This document shows, in pieces, positions 9,176-17,697 of a DNA stretch of 64,000 nucleotides. The DNA is taken from assembly GCF_003086795.1 (NCBI RefSeq), contig NZ_CP026003.1, positions 2,190,777-2,254,776 on the forward strand, given 5' to 3'. A program made the position numbers and the translations under genes. The stretch is from Stenotrophomonas sp. SAU14A_NAIMI4_5. Its GTDB lineage: Bacteria; Pseudomonadota; Gammaproteobacteria; Xanthomonadales; Xanthomonadaceae. The notes beneath the pieces were generated by a model, which was not told where the DNA came from, searched no databases, and was given only the letters and a program-made list of their open reading frames with translations. How positions within the stretch are numbered: position 1 is the first letter of the stretch; every line of letters starts with the position of its first letter.

Positions 9176-10302
9176 GGGCGGCCTCCCTTGCCGAATTCAT
9201 CCACGTCCACCTGCGGGACGGACGGCATCGGGCCGGTCCGCCAGCTGCGCAGCTGGTAGACGTAGGACAGCACCTGGGCGACGGCGGAGTACAGTCTCAC
9301 GGGAATTTCCTTTCCGAGTTGCCCCTCCCGATACAAGGCGCGTGCCAAAGGCGGGGCAGAGACGATCGCGACCTTGTTGCCGTCGGCCACTTCTCGGATG
9401 CGCAGGGCGGTTTCGTCCACGCCCAGGGCGACCACCGTGGGGGCTCCCATGCTGCTGCCCTCGTACTTCAGGGCGACCGCGTAGTGGGTCGGGTTGACCA
9501 CCACCACGTCGGCGGTGGGCACCGCTTCCATCATCCGGCGGTTGGCCAGCTGCTGCTGCATGTGGCGGATGCGGCCCTTCACTTCCGGGCTACCCTCGCT
9601 TTCCTTCATTTCCCGGCGCAGTTCCTCGCGGGTCATCTTCAGCTTGCGCGTCCAGTTCCAGCGCTGGTACGGGGCATCGATGGCGGCCAGCACCAGCATC
9701 GCCCCGGCGGCAGCCAGCAGCAGCTTCAGGGTGAAGCCCAGGCCATGGGCGACGGCCGATTCCAGTGGCTGGTTCAGCAGGCCGCGCAGGCTGTCGAAGC
9801 TGGCGGCGAACACCAGGGTGGCCGAGGCCCCGACAAACCCCATGCGCAGCAGTGATTTGATGAGCTCGGCCACGGCTTCGGCGCCCCACATGCGCTTCAG
9901 CCCGGACAGCGGACTGAGGCGACTGGGGTCGGGCATCAGCGACTTGTTCGACCAGCGCAGGCCGCCCATCACCACGGGCGCCAGGAAGCTGGCGAGGATG
10001 CAGACCAGCAACAACGGCCAACAGGCCATCATCAGGCGCAGGAACAACATGCCGAAATGCCCGAACAGCAGCTGCGGGTTCTGCCACAGGGCTGGCTCGG
10101 GGCTGAGTGCGGCGCGCATCCACGCCCGGCCACCAGCGCCCAGCGAGGCGCTGCTGGCCATGATAGCGATGATGCCGGCGCCGAACACGGCCACGGTCGC
10201 CAGCTCCTTCGAACGCGGAATGTTGCCCTGTTCACGGGCTTCACGCAGGCGTTTTTCTGTTGGCTGTTCGGTTTTTTCGCCTGCGTCTTCGTTCTCGGAC
10301 AT
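9172..10302 (-). CDS. flhB: Flagellar export switch protein FlhB
   Basis: Membrane and cytoplasmic component of the export apparatus that autocleaves at NPTH to switch from rod/hook to filament substrates. Four membrane segments lie in the N-terminal half. The N-terminus has the typical EKTEQPTEKRLREAREQG motif. I chose the ATG at 10302 (376 residues), which puts NPTH at 270-273, close to the usual family position. A GTG three codons upstream (10311) is possible. It starts the flhB-flhA-flhF-fleN-fliA series, with a sigma-54-like site just upstream. Confidence 0.96.
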   Translation of the reverse strand: MSENEDAGEKTEQPTEKRLREAREQGNIPRSKELATVAVFGAGIIAIMASSASLGAGGRAWMRAALSPEPALWQNPQLLFGHFGMLFLRLMMACWPLLLVCILASFLAPVVMGGLRWSNKSLMPDPSRLSPLSGLKRMWGAEAVAELIKSLLRMGFVGASATLVFAASFDSLRGLLNQPLESAVAHGLGFTLKLLLAAAGAMLVLAAIDAPYQRWNWTRKLKMTREELRREMKESEGSPEVKGRIRHMQQQLANRRMMEAVPTADVVVVNPTHYAVALKYEGSSMGAPTVVALGVDETALRIREVADGNKVAIVSAPPLARALYREGQLGKEIPVRLYSAVAQVLSYVYQLRSWRTGPMPSVPQVDVDEFGKGGRP

Positions 10303-10335
10303 CACGGGCACTGCGGCTGGGGTTGCCGGGGTGCG

Positions 10336-10351
10336 TGCAAGATCCGTTCCG
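10336..10351 (-). promoter_or_regulatory. Candidate sigma-54 promoter for flhB
   Basis: The minus strand reads CGGAACGGATCTTGCA, with GG and GC separated by exactly 10 bases as sigma-54 requires. It has two mismatches to TGGCAC-N5-TTGCA in the -24 part. The predicted start of transcription is about 20 bp before the flhB ATG. It is weaker than the other sigma-54 sites here. Confidence 0.55.
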
Positions 10352-10366
10352 TGACGGCGGGGGGCG

Positions 10367-10391
10367 GTAGCGCCGGGCCATGCCCGGCGGT
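10367..10391 (+). repeat. SMAG-type GTAG palindrome
   Basis: Single copy with head GTAGCG and stem GCCGGGC/GCCCGGC. It ends 2 bp before the 3' end of the hydrolase gene and separates that gene from flhB. It could act as a transcript-end hairpin. Confidence 0.75.
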
Positions 10392-10392
10392 G

Positions 10393-12639
10393 TCACCCGG
10401 CCGGCGTCACCGCCTGCAGGGGGATCGTCAGCACGCTGTCGCTGTGCCAGTCCACCTGCAGCGGGGCGCCCGCATCGGCGGCCGACTCATCGCTGACATC
10501 GCCGCCGGTGCCGTGGTTCACCTGGTGCATCGCGTCCTTCAATACGTCCACCTTCACCAGCAGGCGGCTGCCGGGGGCCAGGCGGCGCGCAACCATGCGG
10601 GTGCGGTCGAAGGGCAGATGAGTCCATTGCCCGGGCTGCAGCAGCTGGCGCGTGGTCGGGTCGCGCACATGGCTGGCCCGGCCCATGTAGTAGGACAGCT
10701 GCATGCGGCGGCCATCGGCAAGCAGCTCGTACAGGGTGACCGTGAAATCCAGGTCGCGCTTGTTGATGCGCACCTTCAGGTCGCCGGAGAAGCTGCCCAC
10801 CAGGTCCATCGGTGCGCTGAAGGGGGCGGAGACGAAGGACAACGCGGTGTCTGCCGAGTCCTGCGCTTCGACGATCGGGAACGGGTAGTAGCCGTGGCGC
10901 ATTTCGTTGCGGTCGGCCATGTCGACGGTCTGCCGCAGCTGGCCGGGCGCAGGCACCTGTTCCTGCAGGCGGTGGTACCCCTCGGCCGAGGCGGGCGCGG
11001 TGGACAGGTGGTAGCGGCGCTGGCCGCCGGCCGCAGCCTGCAGGCTCGGGGCATGGCCCCAGCGGTTCGCCCCCATCAGCTGGTAGTTGACCCGGTCGGG
11101 CACCAGCGCTGGGCGCGGGGCGCCGCGCAGTACATGGTCTAGCCACTGGAACGTGACCGCCGGGGTGTCGAACTGGGCGACCGGGTCCAGCGTGTAGTCG
11201 CGCAGCTGCATGGGCTTGAGTGCCGACTGCGCGCCGCCATGGTCGTAGGGCCCGATCAACAGGGCGTGGTCGGCATCGGGGCGGTGCCGCAGATGCTCCT
11301 TGAAGTACTGCAGCGCCGAAATCTGGCCATCGTCGTAATAGCCGGTGATGGTCAGCACCGGGATGCGGATGTCATCGAACTGGTCGCCATAGGGGACCAT
11401 CGCCTGCCAATACGCGTCATAGCTGGGATGCTCGAGCCAGCGCTGCAGCCACGGGTTGGGTGTGCCGTCCACCTGGTCGATCTGCCGGTATGGGCGGCCG
11501 GAGGCATACCAGCGCGGGCCCAGCTGCTGCCAGCGTGCGTTCTGGTCATAGGTGGCGTCGTCCAGCATCGGCCCGTTGGCCACGTAGAACGCCCAGCCGT
11601 AGTTGGCGCTGAGGAATACGTTGTTCTCCATCGGCAGGCCCTGGCCGGGGATGGCGGCAACGTAGGGTACGATGGTCTTCAGTGCGGGATGGTGGTGGCG
11701 CGCTGCCGCCCAGGCGGTGAAGCCCTCGTAGCTGCCGCCGTACATCGCCACCCGGCCATCGTTCCAGGATTGGTGGCTTACCCAGTCGATGGCAGCGTTG
11801 GCGTCCTCGCCGTCATGTTCGTACGGGGCGATGGTGCCGGTGCCCTGGCCCTTGCCGCGTGCGTCGACGATGATGCCGGCGTAGCCATGGGCGGCGGCCA
11901 GCAGCATCTTCAGCCGGTTCTTTGGCGGGTCGGTGTAGATGGTGAACAGCATGGCCGCCGGCAAAGGTGCCGTTGCGGCGCGAGGCAGGGCCAACTGGGC
12001 CGACAGCACCACGCCGCCGCCAGCAGGGATGCGCACCCCATCGTCGATGACGAAGCGGCGCCGTTCCTCGTCGGCCAGCAATGGCAGTGCCGCGGCAGCC
12101 GCCAGGGTCTGCGCACGCAGTACGGCGTGCAGGCGCACCAGTTCCAGCGCTGTCGCCTCGGGCAGGGAGCCGCCCGCCTGCGCGGCCAGCATCCGCGCCA
12201 GCTGCGCGCGCGCGACGGTCGGGTCCACGCGCAGTGTGGCGTCAGCCTGTACCGCGGCGACATCATCCAGTCCGTTGAACAGTGCATGGAACGCGCCCGC
12301 GTAAGCCGGCCCCTCGGTGCCCGCGGTCGTGGCCATCAGCAGCATCGAGGTCCAGCGCTGCGCCGCCGCGGGGTCGCCGGCAGTGATCAGCCCGGCGCGC
12401 ACCTGCTGGATGGATGCCTGCGCCTGGGCAAAGCGGCCACTGGCCAGCAGCGCGTGGCTGCGCTGTGCATCGGTCAGCGTGGAGGATTGCAGAAGTTCGC
12501 TGCCCAGGCGCTGCAGTGCGGCGTCGACCTGTTCCGGGGGCGCGTCGGCCTGCAGGGACCACGGAAGTTCGTTGGCGCCGGCGTGGGTACAACAGACCAA
12601 AGCCAGCAGCAGGCCGGCGAGGGTGGTGCGTAGGGCCAC
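10393..12639 (-). CDS. Exported CocE/NonD (peptidase S15-like) alpha/beta hydrolase
   Basis: Predicted secreted or periplasmic serine hydrolase of the X-Pro dipeptidyl-peptidase / CocE group, 748 residues. A signal peptide (ALRTTLAGLLLALVCCTHAGA) is followed by a helical region (about 30-210) and then the hydrolase core. The nucleophile is Ser303 in GGSYEG. Likely triad partners are Asp436 (GYYDDGQ) and His467 (GPYDHGG). The C-terminal jelly-roll region (about 560-748) is typical of the group. The start is a GTG at 12639 with an AAGGA ribosome site 7 bp upstream. The substrate cannot be read from sequence. It is not a flagellar part, although it sits between fliR and flhB. Confidence 0.85.
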   Translation of the reverse strand: MALRTTLAGLLLALVCCTHAGANELPWSLQADAPPEQVDAALQRLGSELLQSSTLTDAQRSHALLASGRFAQAQASIQQVRAGLITAGDPAAAQRWTSMLLMATTAGTEGPAYAGAFHALFNGLDDVAAVQADATLRVDPTVARAQLARMLAAQAGGSLPEATALELVRLHAVLRAQTLAAAAALPLLADEERRRFVIDDGVRIPAGGGVVLSAQLALPRAATAPLPAAMLFTIYTDPPKNRLKMLLAAAHGYAGIIVDARGKGQGTGTIAPYEHDGEDANAAIDWVSHQSWNDGRVAMYGGSYEGFTAWAAARHHHPALKTIVPYVAAIPGQGLPMENNVFLSANYGWAFYVANGPMLDDATYDQNARWQQLGPRWYASGRPYRQIDQVDGTPNPWLQRWLEHPSYDAYWQAMVPYGDQFDDIRIPVLTITGYYDDGQISALQYFKEHLRHRPDADHALLIGPYDHGGAQSALKPMQLRDYTLDPVAQFDTPAVTFQWLDHVLRGAPRPALVPDRVNYQLMGANRWGHAPSLQAAAGGQRRYHLSTAPASAEGYHRLQEQVPAPGQLRQTVDMADRNEMRHGYYPFPIVEAQDSADTALSFVSAPFSAPMDLVGSFSGDLKVRINKRDLDFTVTLYELLADGRRMQLSYYMGRASHVRDPTTRQLLQPGQWTHLPFDRTRMVARRLAPGSRLLVKVDVLKDAMHQVNHGTGGDVSDESAADAGAPLQVDWHSDSVLTIPLQAVTPAG

Positions 12640-12694
12640 GGATTCTTCCTTGGGTGACGGGCGCGCGGCCCATCATACGGACAAGTGATGGGCG

Positions 12695-12717
12695 GTAGCG
12701 CCGGGCTGGCCCCGGCG
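12695..12717 (+). repeat. SMAG-type GTAG palindrome (variant stem)
   Basis: Head GTAGCGCCGGGC, loop variant, stem closing CCCCGGCG. It directly abuts the stop codon of the MHYT-GGDEF-EAL gene. Confidence 0.7.
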
Positions 12718-14847
12718 TCAGGTCGGGTCCGGTGGCGGCGGGCTCTGCGCCAGTTCCACCCGTGGCCGCGGCAGGTCGTGCAGCTGCATGAAGCGGGCGG
12801 CATCCACCGGCCGACCCAGCAGGAAGCCCTGCAGGTAATCGCAGCCCAGGCGCTCCAGGTACGCCCGCTGGGCAGCCGTCTCCACGCCCTCGGCCACGAT
12901 GTCCATGTCCAGCGCGTGGCCCAGGGCCACGATGGCCGAGACGATCACCACGTCCTCGGCACTGTGTTCCAGGTCGCGCACGAAGGCGTGGTCGATCTTG
13001 ATCTCGGTGGCCGGCAGACGCTTCAGGTACAGCAGGCTGGAATAGCCGGTGCCGAAATCATCGATGGAAATGCCCACGCCCAGCGCCGACAGCGCCTGCA
13101 GCAGGCGCAGGCTGGTGTCGGTATCGCGCATCACCGTGCTTTCGGTGATTTCCAGCACCAGCTGGCGTGGGGTGATGCGGTGCCGCTCGAGCACCTCGGT
13201 CACGTCCTGCAGCAGGTGCGGCGAGCCGAACTGCACCGGCGACAGGTTGACCGACATCGACCAGCCCTCATGGCCGGCGTCGTGCCAGCGGCGCAGCTGC
13301 GCGCAGGCCTGGTCCAGCGCCCAGCGGCCGATCTCGTTGATGGCGCCACTGCGCTCGGCCAGGCGGATGAAGCGGTCCGGCGGGATCAACCCGTGCTCGG
13401 GATGGCGCCAGCGGATCAGCGCCTCGGCACCGGCCACCTTCTGCGTGGCCACCTGGATCTTCGGCTGGAAATGCAGGAACAGCTGGTCGCTGCTGATCGC
13501 TTTGCGCAGGTCGGCCAGCAGGCGGAACTGCTGCTCGGCGCTGTCGTTCATCCAGTCGGCGAACATCACGAAGGCGTTGCGGCCCGATTCCTTGGCCTGA
13601 TACATCGCCGCATCGGCGAAGGCCATCAGCTGCCGTTCGCTGGCGGCGTGGTCGGGGCAGATCGCCACGCCGATGCTGGCGGTCACCTGCAGTTCGCTGT
13701 CGGGCAGCAGCGGCGCGCTGCCCACCGCCTGCAGGATGCGCCGGGCCAGGGTCGGCAGATCCTCGTCGTGTTCGATGCGCACCACGAGCACGAACTCATC
13801 GCCGCCCAGCCGGGCCAGCAGGTCGTTGGGCCGCAGCAGCTGGCGCGTGCGTTCGGCCACCGCCACCAGCAGCGCATCACCGGCCTGGTGGCCATAGGCA
13901 TCATTGACCTGCTTGAAGCCATCCAGGTCCATGAACATGACCGCGAAGCGGCTGCCGCCCTGTTCGGCCTCGGCCAGCGCCTGCACGATGCCCCGCTGCA
14001 GCAGCAGCCGGTTCGGCAGGCGGGTGAGCGGATCGTGGAGCGCCGCCTGGGTGAGTTCCTGCTGGGCATCGGTCAGCGAGGTGCTCAGCATCGAGTTGCG
14101 CAGGCGCAGCAACTGCGCCTCCACCCGCTGGTCCATCCAGGACACCACCAGCACCACCGCCAGGATCGCCACGGTAAGCACCACCACCAGCATCGCCAGC
14201 CAGGTGCTCTGCAGGCCATCGCCCACGGCAGCACCGCAGACGCTGCCTTCCGGAAAGCGGGCGGCGGCCATGCCGGTGTAGTGCATGCCGACGATGGCCA
14301 GGCCGAGCAGGCCGGCGGCCGCCAGTCGATCGACGCTGCGGGTGTGCTGCGCGCGCAGCCGGAAGGCGATGTACAGCGCCACCCATGAGGCGGCCACGGC
14401 GACCAGCAGCGACAGCGCCAGCCAGACCGGGTCGTAATCGATGCGCGGGCTCATGCGCATCGCGGCCATGCCGACGTAGTGCATGCCGGCGATGCCCGTG
14501 CCCATCAGCACCGCGCCACCGGCCAGGCGCGGGTGCGGCAGAGTGCGCAGCGAAACCAGCCACAGCGCGAACACCGAGGCGGCGATGGCCATGCCCAGCG
14601 AGAGCAGGGTGATCGGCAGGTCGTAGCCCAGCGGGATGGGCAGGTCGAAGGCGAGCATGCCGATGAAGTGCATGGACCAGATGCCCAGGCCCATGGCAAA
14701 ACCGCCGCCGAGCCGCCACCACCAGGTGGCGCCTTTGCCGGGCGCGGTGACCGTGCGGCCGGCCATGGCCAGCGCGGTGTACGACGCCATCACGGCGACC
14801 AGCAGCGAAACGGCTACCAGCCACGGGTTGTACGTGCCTACCAGCAT
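12718..14847 (-). CDS. MHYT-GGDEF-EAL cyclic-di-GMP signalling protein
   Basis: Membrane-anchored protein with both diguanylate cyclase and phosphodiesterase domains, 709 residues. Residues 1-240 form a seven-helix MHYT sensor with the repeated motifs MHFIGM, MHYVGM and MHYTGM, a family proposed to bind a metal or a small gas. The GGDEF domain has an intact GGDEF at 348-352. The EAL domain has an intact EAL at 475-477, DDFGTGYSSL and AEGVET, so both activities are possible and the EAL should be active. It sits between fliR and the hydrolase gene. Its place inside the flagellar locus suggests a role in motile-sessile control, which is inference. Confidence 0.92.
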   Translation of the reverse strand: MLVGTYNPWLVAVSLLVAVMASYTALAMAGRTVTAPGKGATWWWRLGGGFAMGLGIWSMHFIGMLAFDLPIPLGYDLPITLLSLGMAIAASVFALWLVSLRTLPHPRLAGGAVLMGTGIAGMHYVGMAAMRMSPRIDYDPVWLALSLLVAVAASWVALYIAFRLRAQHTRSVDRLAAAGLLGLAIVGMHYTGMAAARFPEGSVCGAAVGDGLQSTWLAMLVVVLTVAILAVVLVVSWMDQRVEAQLLRLRNSMLSTSLTDAQQELTQAALHDPLTRLPNRLLLQRGIVQALAEAEQGGSRFAVMFMDLDGFKQVNDAYGHQAGDALLVAVAERTRQLLRPNDLLARLGGDEFVLVVRIEHDEDLPTLARRILQAVGSAPLLPDSELQVTASIGVAICPDHAASERQLMAFADAAMYQAKESGRNAFVMFADWMNDSAEQQFRLLADLRKAISSDQLFLHFQPKIQVATQKVAGAEALIRWRHPEHGLIPPDRFIRLAERSGAINEIGRWALDQACAQLRRWHDAGHEGWSMSVNLSPVQFGSPHLLQDVTEVLERHRITPRQLVLEITESTVMRDTDTSLRLLQALSALGVGISIDDFGTGYSSLLYLKRLPATEIKIDHAFVRDLEHSAEDVVIVSAIVALGHALDMDIVAEGVETAAQRAYLERLGCDYLQGFLLGRPVDAARFMQLHDLPRPRVELAQSPPPPDPT

Positions 14848-14988
14848 TCGTCTTTCTCCCGGACCATCCTGTCGACGGAAAAACTACGTTGGGGCATGGA
14901 TGAGGCAGGCAGCCCGCACGGCGGCTGCCAGGTGCGGCGTCCCCCTGGGCACCGCCCATTCACTCTAGCGCGAAGCAGGGGCGGAGGG

Positions 14989-15016
14989 GTAGAGCCGAGA
15001 ATGGGCTCGGCTCTAC
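14989..15016. repeat. Perfect GTAG-headed palindrome with CTAC tail
   Basis: GTAGAGCCGAG, a short loop, then CTCGGCTCTAC: a hairpin whose arms include both GTAG and its complement. It lies in the 178-bp gap between fliR and the MHYT gene, just downstream of fliR, and may terminate or protect the fliR transcript. The rest of the gap (14848-14988) shows no other feature. Confidence 0.7.
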
Positions 15017-15025
15017 AAGTGCGCG

Positions 15026-15817
15026 TCACCGGGTAACGGCACCCGCCGCTTCGAAGGCCGCGTCGAACAGGCGCTGCACCGGCGGGCCCATCTCACCCAC
15101 CAGCAGGGCCAGCAGGAACAGGCCCAGCAGCAGCGAGACCGGCAGGCCCAGCTGGATCGGGTTCATTGCGGGCGCTGCACGCGCCAGCACGCCGAAGGCG
15201 AGGTTCACCGCCAGCATCGCCACCGTCAACGGGATGGCCAGGGTGAGGGCGCCGCGCAGGGCAGTCAGCAACAGGGTCGGGGCGATGCTGAAGAAGGCGT
15301 TCGGGTCGGGCAGGGGCGCACCGATCGGCAGCGCGCGGTAGCTGTCCACCACCAGCGAGATCAACGCCAGGTGGCCGTTGGCGGTGAAGAACAGCAGGCC
15401 GAACAGCAGGTAGAACCACTGGCCGATGACGCCGGAGGTGCCGCCGCGCAGCGGATCGCTCATCTGCGCGAAGGCCAGGCCGGTGCCCTGCGCGACCAGT
15501 TCGCCGGCCATGGCGCCGGCCTCGAAGATCAGCCGCAGCATGAAGCCGATGGACACGCCGATGGCGAGTTCACGGGCGATGGTCAGCACGGTGGCGGCGT
15601 CGAAGCCGGTCCATTCCGGTACCGGCGGCAGCAGCGGGGCGAGGGCGATGGACAGGGTGCCGGCCAGGATCACGCGGATCCGCTGCGGCACCGCGCGGGT
15701 GCCGATCATGGGCATGGCCATCGCAACCGCGCCGATGCGCAGCATCGTCCACAGCACCGTGGCGATCATGCTGAAGGCCTGCAGGCCGTCGGCAGCCATC
15801 TGGGTGGCGGCATCCAT
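15026..15817 (-). CDS. fliR: Flagellar export gate protein FliR
   Basis: Integral-membrane component of the FliP-FliQ-FliR export channel. It has 263 residues and six or so hydrophobic segments with the conserved LRLIFEAGAMAGELVAQGTG and FAQMSDP region at about 95-125. It ends the fliL-to-fliR gene run and starts 13 bp after fliQ. Confidence 0.96.
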   Translation of the reverse strand: MDAATQMAADGLQAFSMIATVLWTMLRIGAVAMAMPMIGTRAVPQRIRVILAGTLSIALAPLLPPVPEWTGFDAATVLTIARELAIGVSIGFMLRLIFEAGAMAGELVAQGTGLAFAQMSDPLRGGTSGVIGQWFYLLFGLLFFTANGHLALISLVVDSYRALPIGAPLPDPNAFFSIAPTLLLTALRGALTLAIPLTVAMLAVNLAFGVLARAAPAMNPIQLGLPVSLLLGLFLLALLVGEMGPPVQRLFDAAFEAAGAVTR

Positions 15818-15830
15818 CAGCGCGTGTTTC

Positions 15831-16100
15831 CTAGCCGATCAGGTGTGGAATGCGCTGGAACAGCAGCGTGGTGAATTCGACCAGGTGGCCGATCAGCAGG
15901 CTGCCCAGGGCAAACAGCACGGCCGTCAATGCGGCGGCTTTGGCGACGAAGGCGATGGTCGGCTCGTTGAGCTGGGTCGCAGCCTGCACCACGCCCACCA
16001 CCACGCCCACCACCAGCACGGTGAGCAGCAGCGGGCCGGCCACCCACAACACGGTGATCAGGCCGCCACGCAGTTCGGTCAAGGCAAGTTCGGGAGACAT
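15831..16100 (-). CDS. fliQ: Flagellar export gate protein FliQ
   Basis: Small membrane protein of the export channel, 89 residues in two hydrophobic hairpin helices separated by the conserved QAATQLNEPTI loop (about 40-50). It lies between fliP and fliR. Confidence 0.95.
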   Translation of the reverse strand: MSPELALTELRGGLITVLWVAGPLLLTVLVVGVVVGVVQAATQLNEPTIAFVAKAAALTAVLFALGSLLIGHLVEFTTLLFQRIPHLIG

Positions 16101-16113
16101 CGTTGTTCCATCG

Positions 16114-16137
16114 GTAGCGCCGGGCCATGCCCGGCGG
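16114..16137 (+). repeat. SMAG-type GTAG palindrome
   Basis: Standard copy with stem GCCGGGC/GCCCGGC, between the fliP 3' end and the fliQ start, so it is inside the operon. Confidence 0.75.
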
Positions 16138-16149
16138 AGCGTGTTTCAT

Positions 16150-16194
16150 TCACGCCGGATTGATTCAAGCCGGATTGATTCACGCTGGGTTGAA
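16150..16194 (-). repeat. Three tandem 15-bp copies spanning the fliP stop codon
   Basis: Units lie at 16150-16164, 16165-16179 and 16180-16194. Read on the minus strand, each unit is five codons ending in a stop: FNPA-stop, INPA-stop, INPA-stop, all in one frame. The two downstream units are nearly identical; the unit used by FliP has several substitutions. Confidence 0.9.
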
Positions 16195-16956
16195 GCTGGC
16201 CGCCAACGTACCCACCGTCAGCACCCAGCCATCGACCAGCACGAACAGCAGAATCTTGAACGGGGCCGACACCAGCATCGGCGACAGCATCATCATGCCC
16301 ATCGACATCAGCACGCTGGCCACGACCAGATCGATGATCACGAACGGGATGAAGATCAGGAAGCCGATCTCGAAGGCGGTCTTCAGTTCACTGGTGACGA
16401 ACGAGGCCACCAGCACCGGGAACGGGATCGCGTCGGGGCTGGCGTAGGTGCCGTGCCCGGCGATGCCGGCGAAGGTCATCAGGTCGGTCTCGCGGATCTG
16501 CGCCAGCATGAAACCGCGCAGCGGCTGCGTGGTCAGGGTCCACGCGGTCTGGAAGTCGATGTCGCCGTTGAGGTAGGGCGCCATGCCCGTGCTCCACGCC
16601 TTGTCCCAGGTCGGCATCATGATCATCGCGGTCAGGAACAGGGCCAGGCCCAGCAGCACCTGGTTGGACGGCGTCTGCCCGGTGCCCAGCGCCTGCCGCA
16701 GCAGGCCCAGCACGATGATGATGCGGGTGAACGAGGTCAGCACCAGCAGCATCGACGGGATCAGGGTGATCGCCGTCATCAGCAGCAGGGTCTGCAACGG
16801 CAGGCTGACCGGCTGGCCGCCGATCTTGCCGACGTTGACGTCCGGCAGCGCGGCCGGCGCACCGGGCGCGGCAAACGCCAGCACGGGCAGCAGGCACAGG
16901 GCGATCAACAGCAGCCACGACAGAACGGTGGCGGGGCGGGTACGGGCGACACGCAT
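16180..16956 (-). CDS. fliP: Flagellar export gate protein FliP
   Basis: Core of the export channel. The 258 residues begin with a cleavable signal sequence (LLLIALCLLPVLAFA), as is usual for FliP. Four membrane segments follow, with the family signatures SFTRIIIVLGLLRQALG and FVIIDLVVASVLMSMGMMM. The last four codons and stop are the first unit of a 15-bp tandem triplication. It starts 1 bp after fliO. Confidence 0.96.
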   Translation of the reverse strand: MRVARTRPATVLSWLLLIALCLLPVLAFAAPGAPAALPDVNVGKIGGQPVSLPLQTLLLMTAITLIPSMLLVLTSFTRIIIVLGLLRQALGTGQTPSNQVLLGLALFLTAMIMMPTWDKAWSTGMAPYLNGDIDFQTAWTLTTQPLRGFMLAQIRETDLMTFAGIAGHGTYASPDAIPFPVLVASFVTSELKTAFEIGFLIFIPFVIIDLVVASVLMSMGMMMLSPMLVSAPFKILLFVLVDGWVLTVGTLAASFNPA

Positions 16957-16957
16957 G

Positions 16958-17365
16958 TCAGGGGTCCTTGCGCAGCCGCTGTTGCAGCAGCTGGGCGAAA
17001 TTCGGCAGGTTCTTGAAGTCCGGCACGCGCGCCGGCGCGGGCGGCGGCAGCGGTTCGGAGAGGGTGTGCAGCGTGTTGATGCTGCCGGCGGTCACGCCCA
17101 GCAGCAGCTGCTGGCCATTGACCTCGACCACCACCACGCGCTCCTTGGCGCCAACATTCAGGCTGGCCACCAGCTTCATGCCCTCCGGCGGGCGGAAGCC
17201 GCTGCCCGGCATGCGCTTGAGCAGCCAGCCGAGGCCGACCACCAGCGCCAGCACCGCCAGCAGCGCCAGCACCGCGCCGAACAGGCTCGGTGCACTGGCC
17301 GCATGCTGGCCGATCTGCGGGGCGGTCTTCGCAGCAGCCTGGGCGGTGGCGAGCAGCAGGCTCAA
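16958..17365 (-). CDS. fliO: Flagellar biosynthesis protein FliO
   Basis: Bitopic membrane protein that helps assemble the FliP ring. It has 135 residues, one membrane segment (about 28-48) and a cytoplasmic domain with the PPEGMKLVASLNVGAKERVVV beta region. The start is a TTG at 17365 that overlaps the fliN stop (TTGA), with a GGAG ribosome site 6 bp upstream. The rare start and the overlap suggest coupled, low-level translation. Confidence 0.92.
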   Translation of the reverse strand: MSLLLATAQAAAKTAPQIGQHAASAPSLFGAVLALLAVLALVVGLGWLLKRMPGSGFRPPEGMKLVASLNVGAKERVVVVEVNGQQLLLGVTAGSINTLHTLSEPLPPPAPARVPDFKNLPNFAQLLQQRLRKDP

Positions 17366-17697
17366 CGCAGTCTCCGGATCCGCTCGCTCGGGCTGACCAC
17401 GTCGGTCAGGCGCACGCCGAAGCGATCGTTGATGACCACCACTTCGCCATGGGCGATCAGGGTGCCGTTGACGAACACATCCAGCGATTCGCCGGCGCCG
17501 CGTTCCAGCTCCACCACCGAGCCCTGGTTGAGCTGCAGCAGGTTGCGGATCGGCAGGCGGGCACGGCCGACTTCCAGCGACAGGGTCACCGGCACGTCGA
17601 GGATCACGTCCAGGTTCAGGTCCGGGCCGATCGACTCGTCGGCCTGCAGGTTGCCGAACTGGGCCGGGGTCGGTTCGAGGGCGTCGATATCGTTCAT
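17362..17697 (-). CDS. fliN: Flagellar C-ring protein FliN
   Basis: C-ring component that works with FliM and FliH in switching and export. It has 111 residues from the ATG at 17697, which overlaps the fliM stop by 4 bp. The SpoA-type beta domain (DVILDVPVTLSLEVGRARLPIRNLLQLNQGS, about 30-60, then VVVINDRFGVRLTDV) fills the C-terminal three quarters. Confidence 0.96.
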   Translation of the reverse strand: MNDIDALEPTPAQFGNLQADESIGPDLNLDVILDVPVTLSLEVGRARLPIRNLLQLNQGSVVELERGAGESLDVFVNGTLIAHGEVVVINDRFGVRLTDVVSPSERIRRLR

